A DNA stretch of 64,000 bases from WJKG01 sp964627305 (GTDB lineage Bacteria > Zixibacteria > MSB-5A5 > GN15 > FEB-12), in the NCBI GenBank assembly GCA_964627305.1, contig CAZVHP010000012.1, forward strand, positions 11,259-75,258, read 5' to 3'. This document shows positions 63,778 to 64,000 of this stretch, piece by piece (within the stretch, counting starts at the first letter, position 1; the number at the start of each line of letters is the position of its first letter). The translations under genes were made by a program, and so were the position numbers. The notes under the pieces were generated by a model, which worked only from the letters and a program-made list of their open reading frames with translations, was not told where the DNA came from and did not search any database.

Positions 63778-64000
63778 GATCGTCTCCCTGTTTGTCTGAA
63801 CCATACGAAGGTGAACTGCCGGGGTTCCGGCCTCGGCGTCAGATTGGACGTTGCGGGTGAATATCGGGCCGATCAAGTTCACAGATCCTGGATCCTCATC
63901 CTTCATTGCCGAGCCGACCCCGCTGGGGGTCTGCCGGTGGATACTCGGCTGATTTCCGCAACCTTTGTGGATAAAATGCGTTATATTAGAGCCGGGCGGT

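Overview
The window looks like a chromosomal stretch of a GC-rich, Gram-negative bacterium of the FCB (Fibrobacteres-Chlorobi-Bacteroidetes) superphylum or an allied candidate phylum such as Zixibacteria. This placement is inference. It rests on a short primary sigma factor of the Bacteroidetes kind (284 residues), a secreted protein ending in a YPNPFNP-type C-terminal sorting domain, FadL/OmpP1-type and DUF3078-like outer-membrane proteins, many lipoproteins, a bacillithiol deacetylase (BshB1), and several promoters whose -10 box reads TAnnTT. No rRNA, tRNA, CRISPR array or insertion sequence was recognised.

Layout. 0-4.4 kb: the end of a PD40 propeller protein, a secreted propeller-transglutaminase protein and a lipoprotein oligopeptidase. 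4.6-14.6 kb: a minus-strand cluster for phenylalanine and tyrosine breakdown (hppD, hmgA, aminotransferase, fumarylacetoacetase family, flavin-reductase-like gene, acetoacetyl-CoA synthetase, phenylalanine hydroxylase, pterin dehydratase) with every step except maleylacetoacetate isomerase. 14.9-17.4 kb: primary sigma factor and a DegP-type protease. 17.6-21.9 kb: a plus-strand cofactor operon (class II aldolase, an aminotransferase-fold protein without its catalytic lysine, folB, folK, deoxynucleoside kinase, panB). 22.2-26.7 kb: MscS channel, outer-membrane protein, a kinase-pseudokinase and a sorted secreted protein.

26.9-33.6 kb holds an envelope module: ECF sigma factor, two toast-rack/DUF4097-like secreted proteins flanking a membrane protein with a bactofilin-like segment, then an HtrA protease and an HtrA paralogue lacking the catalytic triad. 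33.7-40.4 kb: lipoproteins, rarA, bshB1, and a FadL-like porin with an esterase-like lipoprotein. 40.4-43.6 kb is gene-poor, with two possible membrane micropeptides, a strong terminator with no clear gene ahead of it, a second lysine-less aminotransferase-fold protein and a small Cys-rich protein.

43.9-59.5 kb is mostly plus strand: DUF255/thioredoxin protein, OsmC, DUF302, a small membrane protein interrupted by an in-frame TGA (possible selenoprotein), FmdB, NfeD plus paraslipin, a Memo-AMMECR1 fusion, a serpin, and an epimerase/aminotransferase operon. 59.5-63.8 kb: lgt, a more AT-rich zinc-ribbon/HEPN gene that looks acquired, and a second transglutaminase-like secreted protein.

The strongest leads are the in-frame TGA gene, the two degenerate PLP-fold proteins, the ECF-sigma/toast-rack module, and the HEPN protein.
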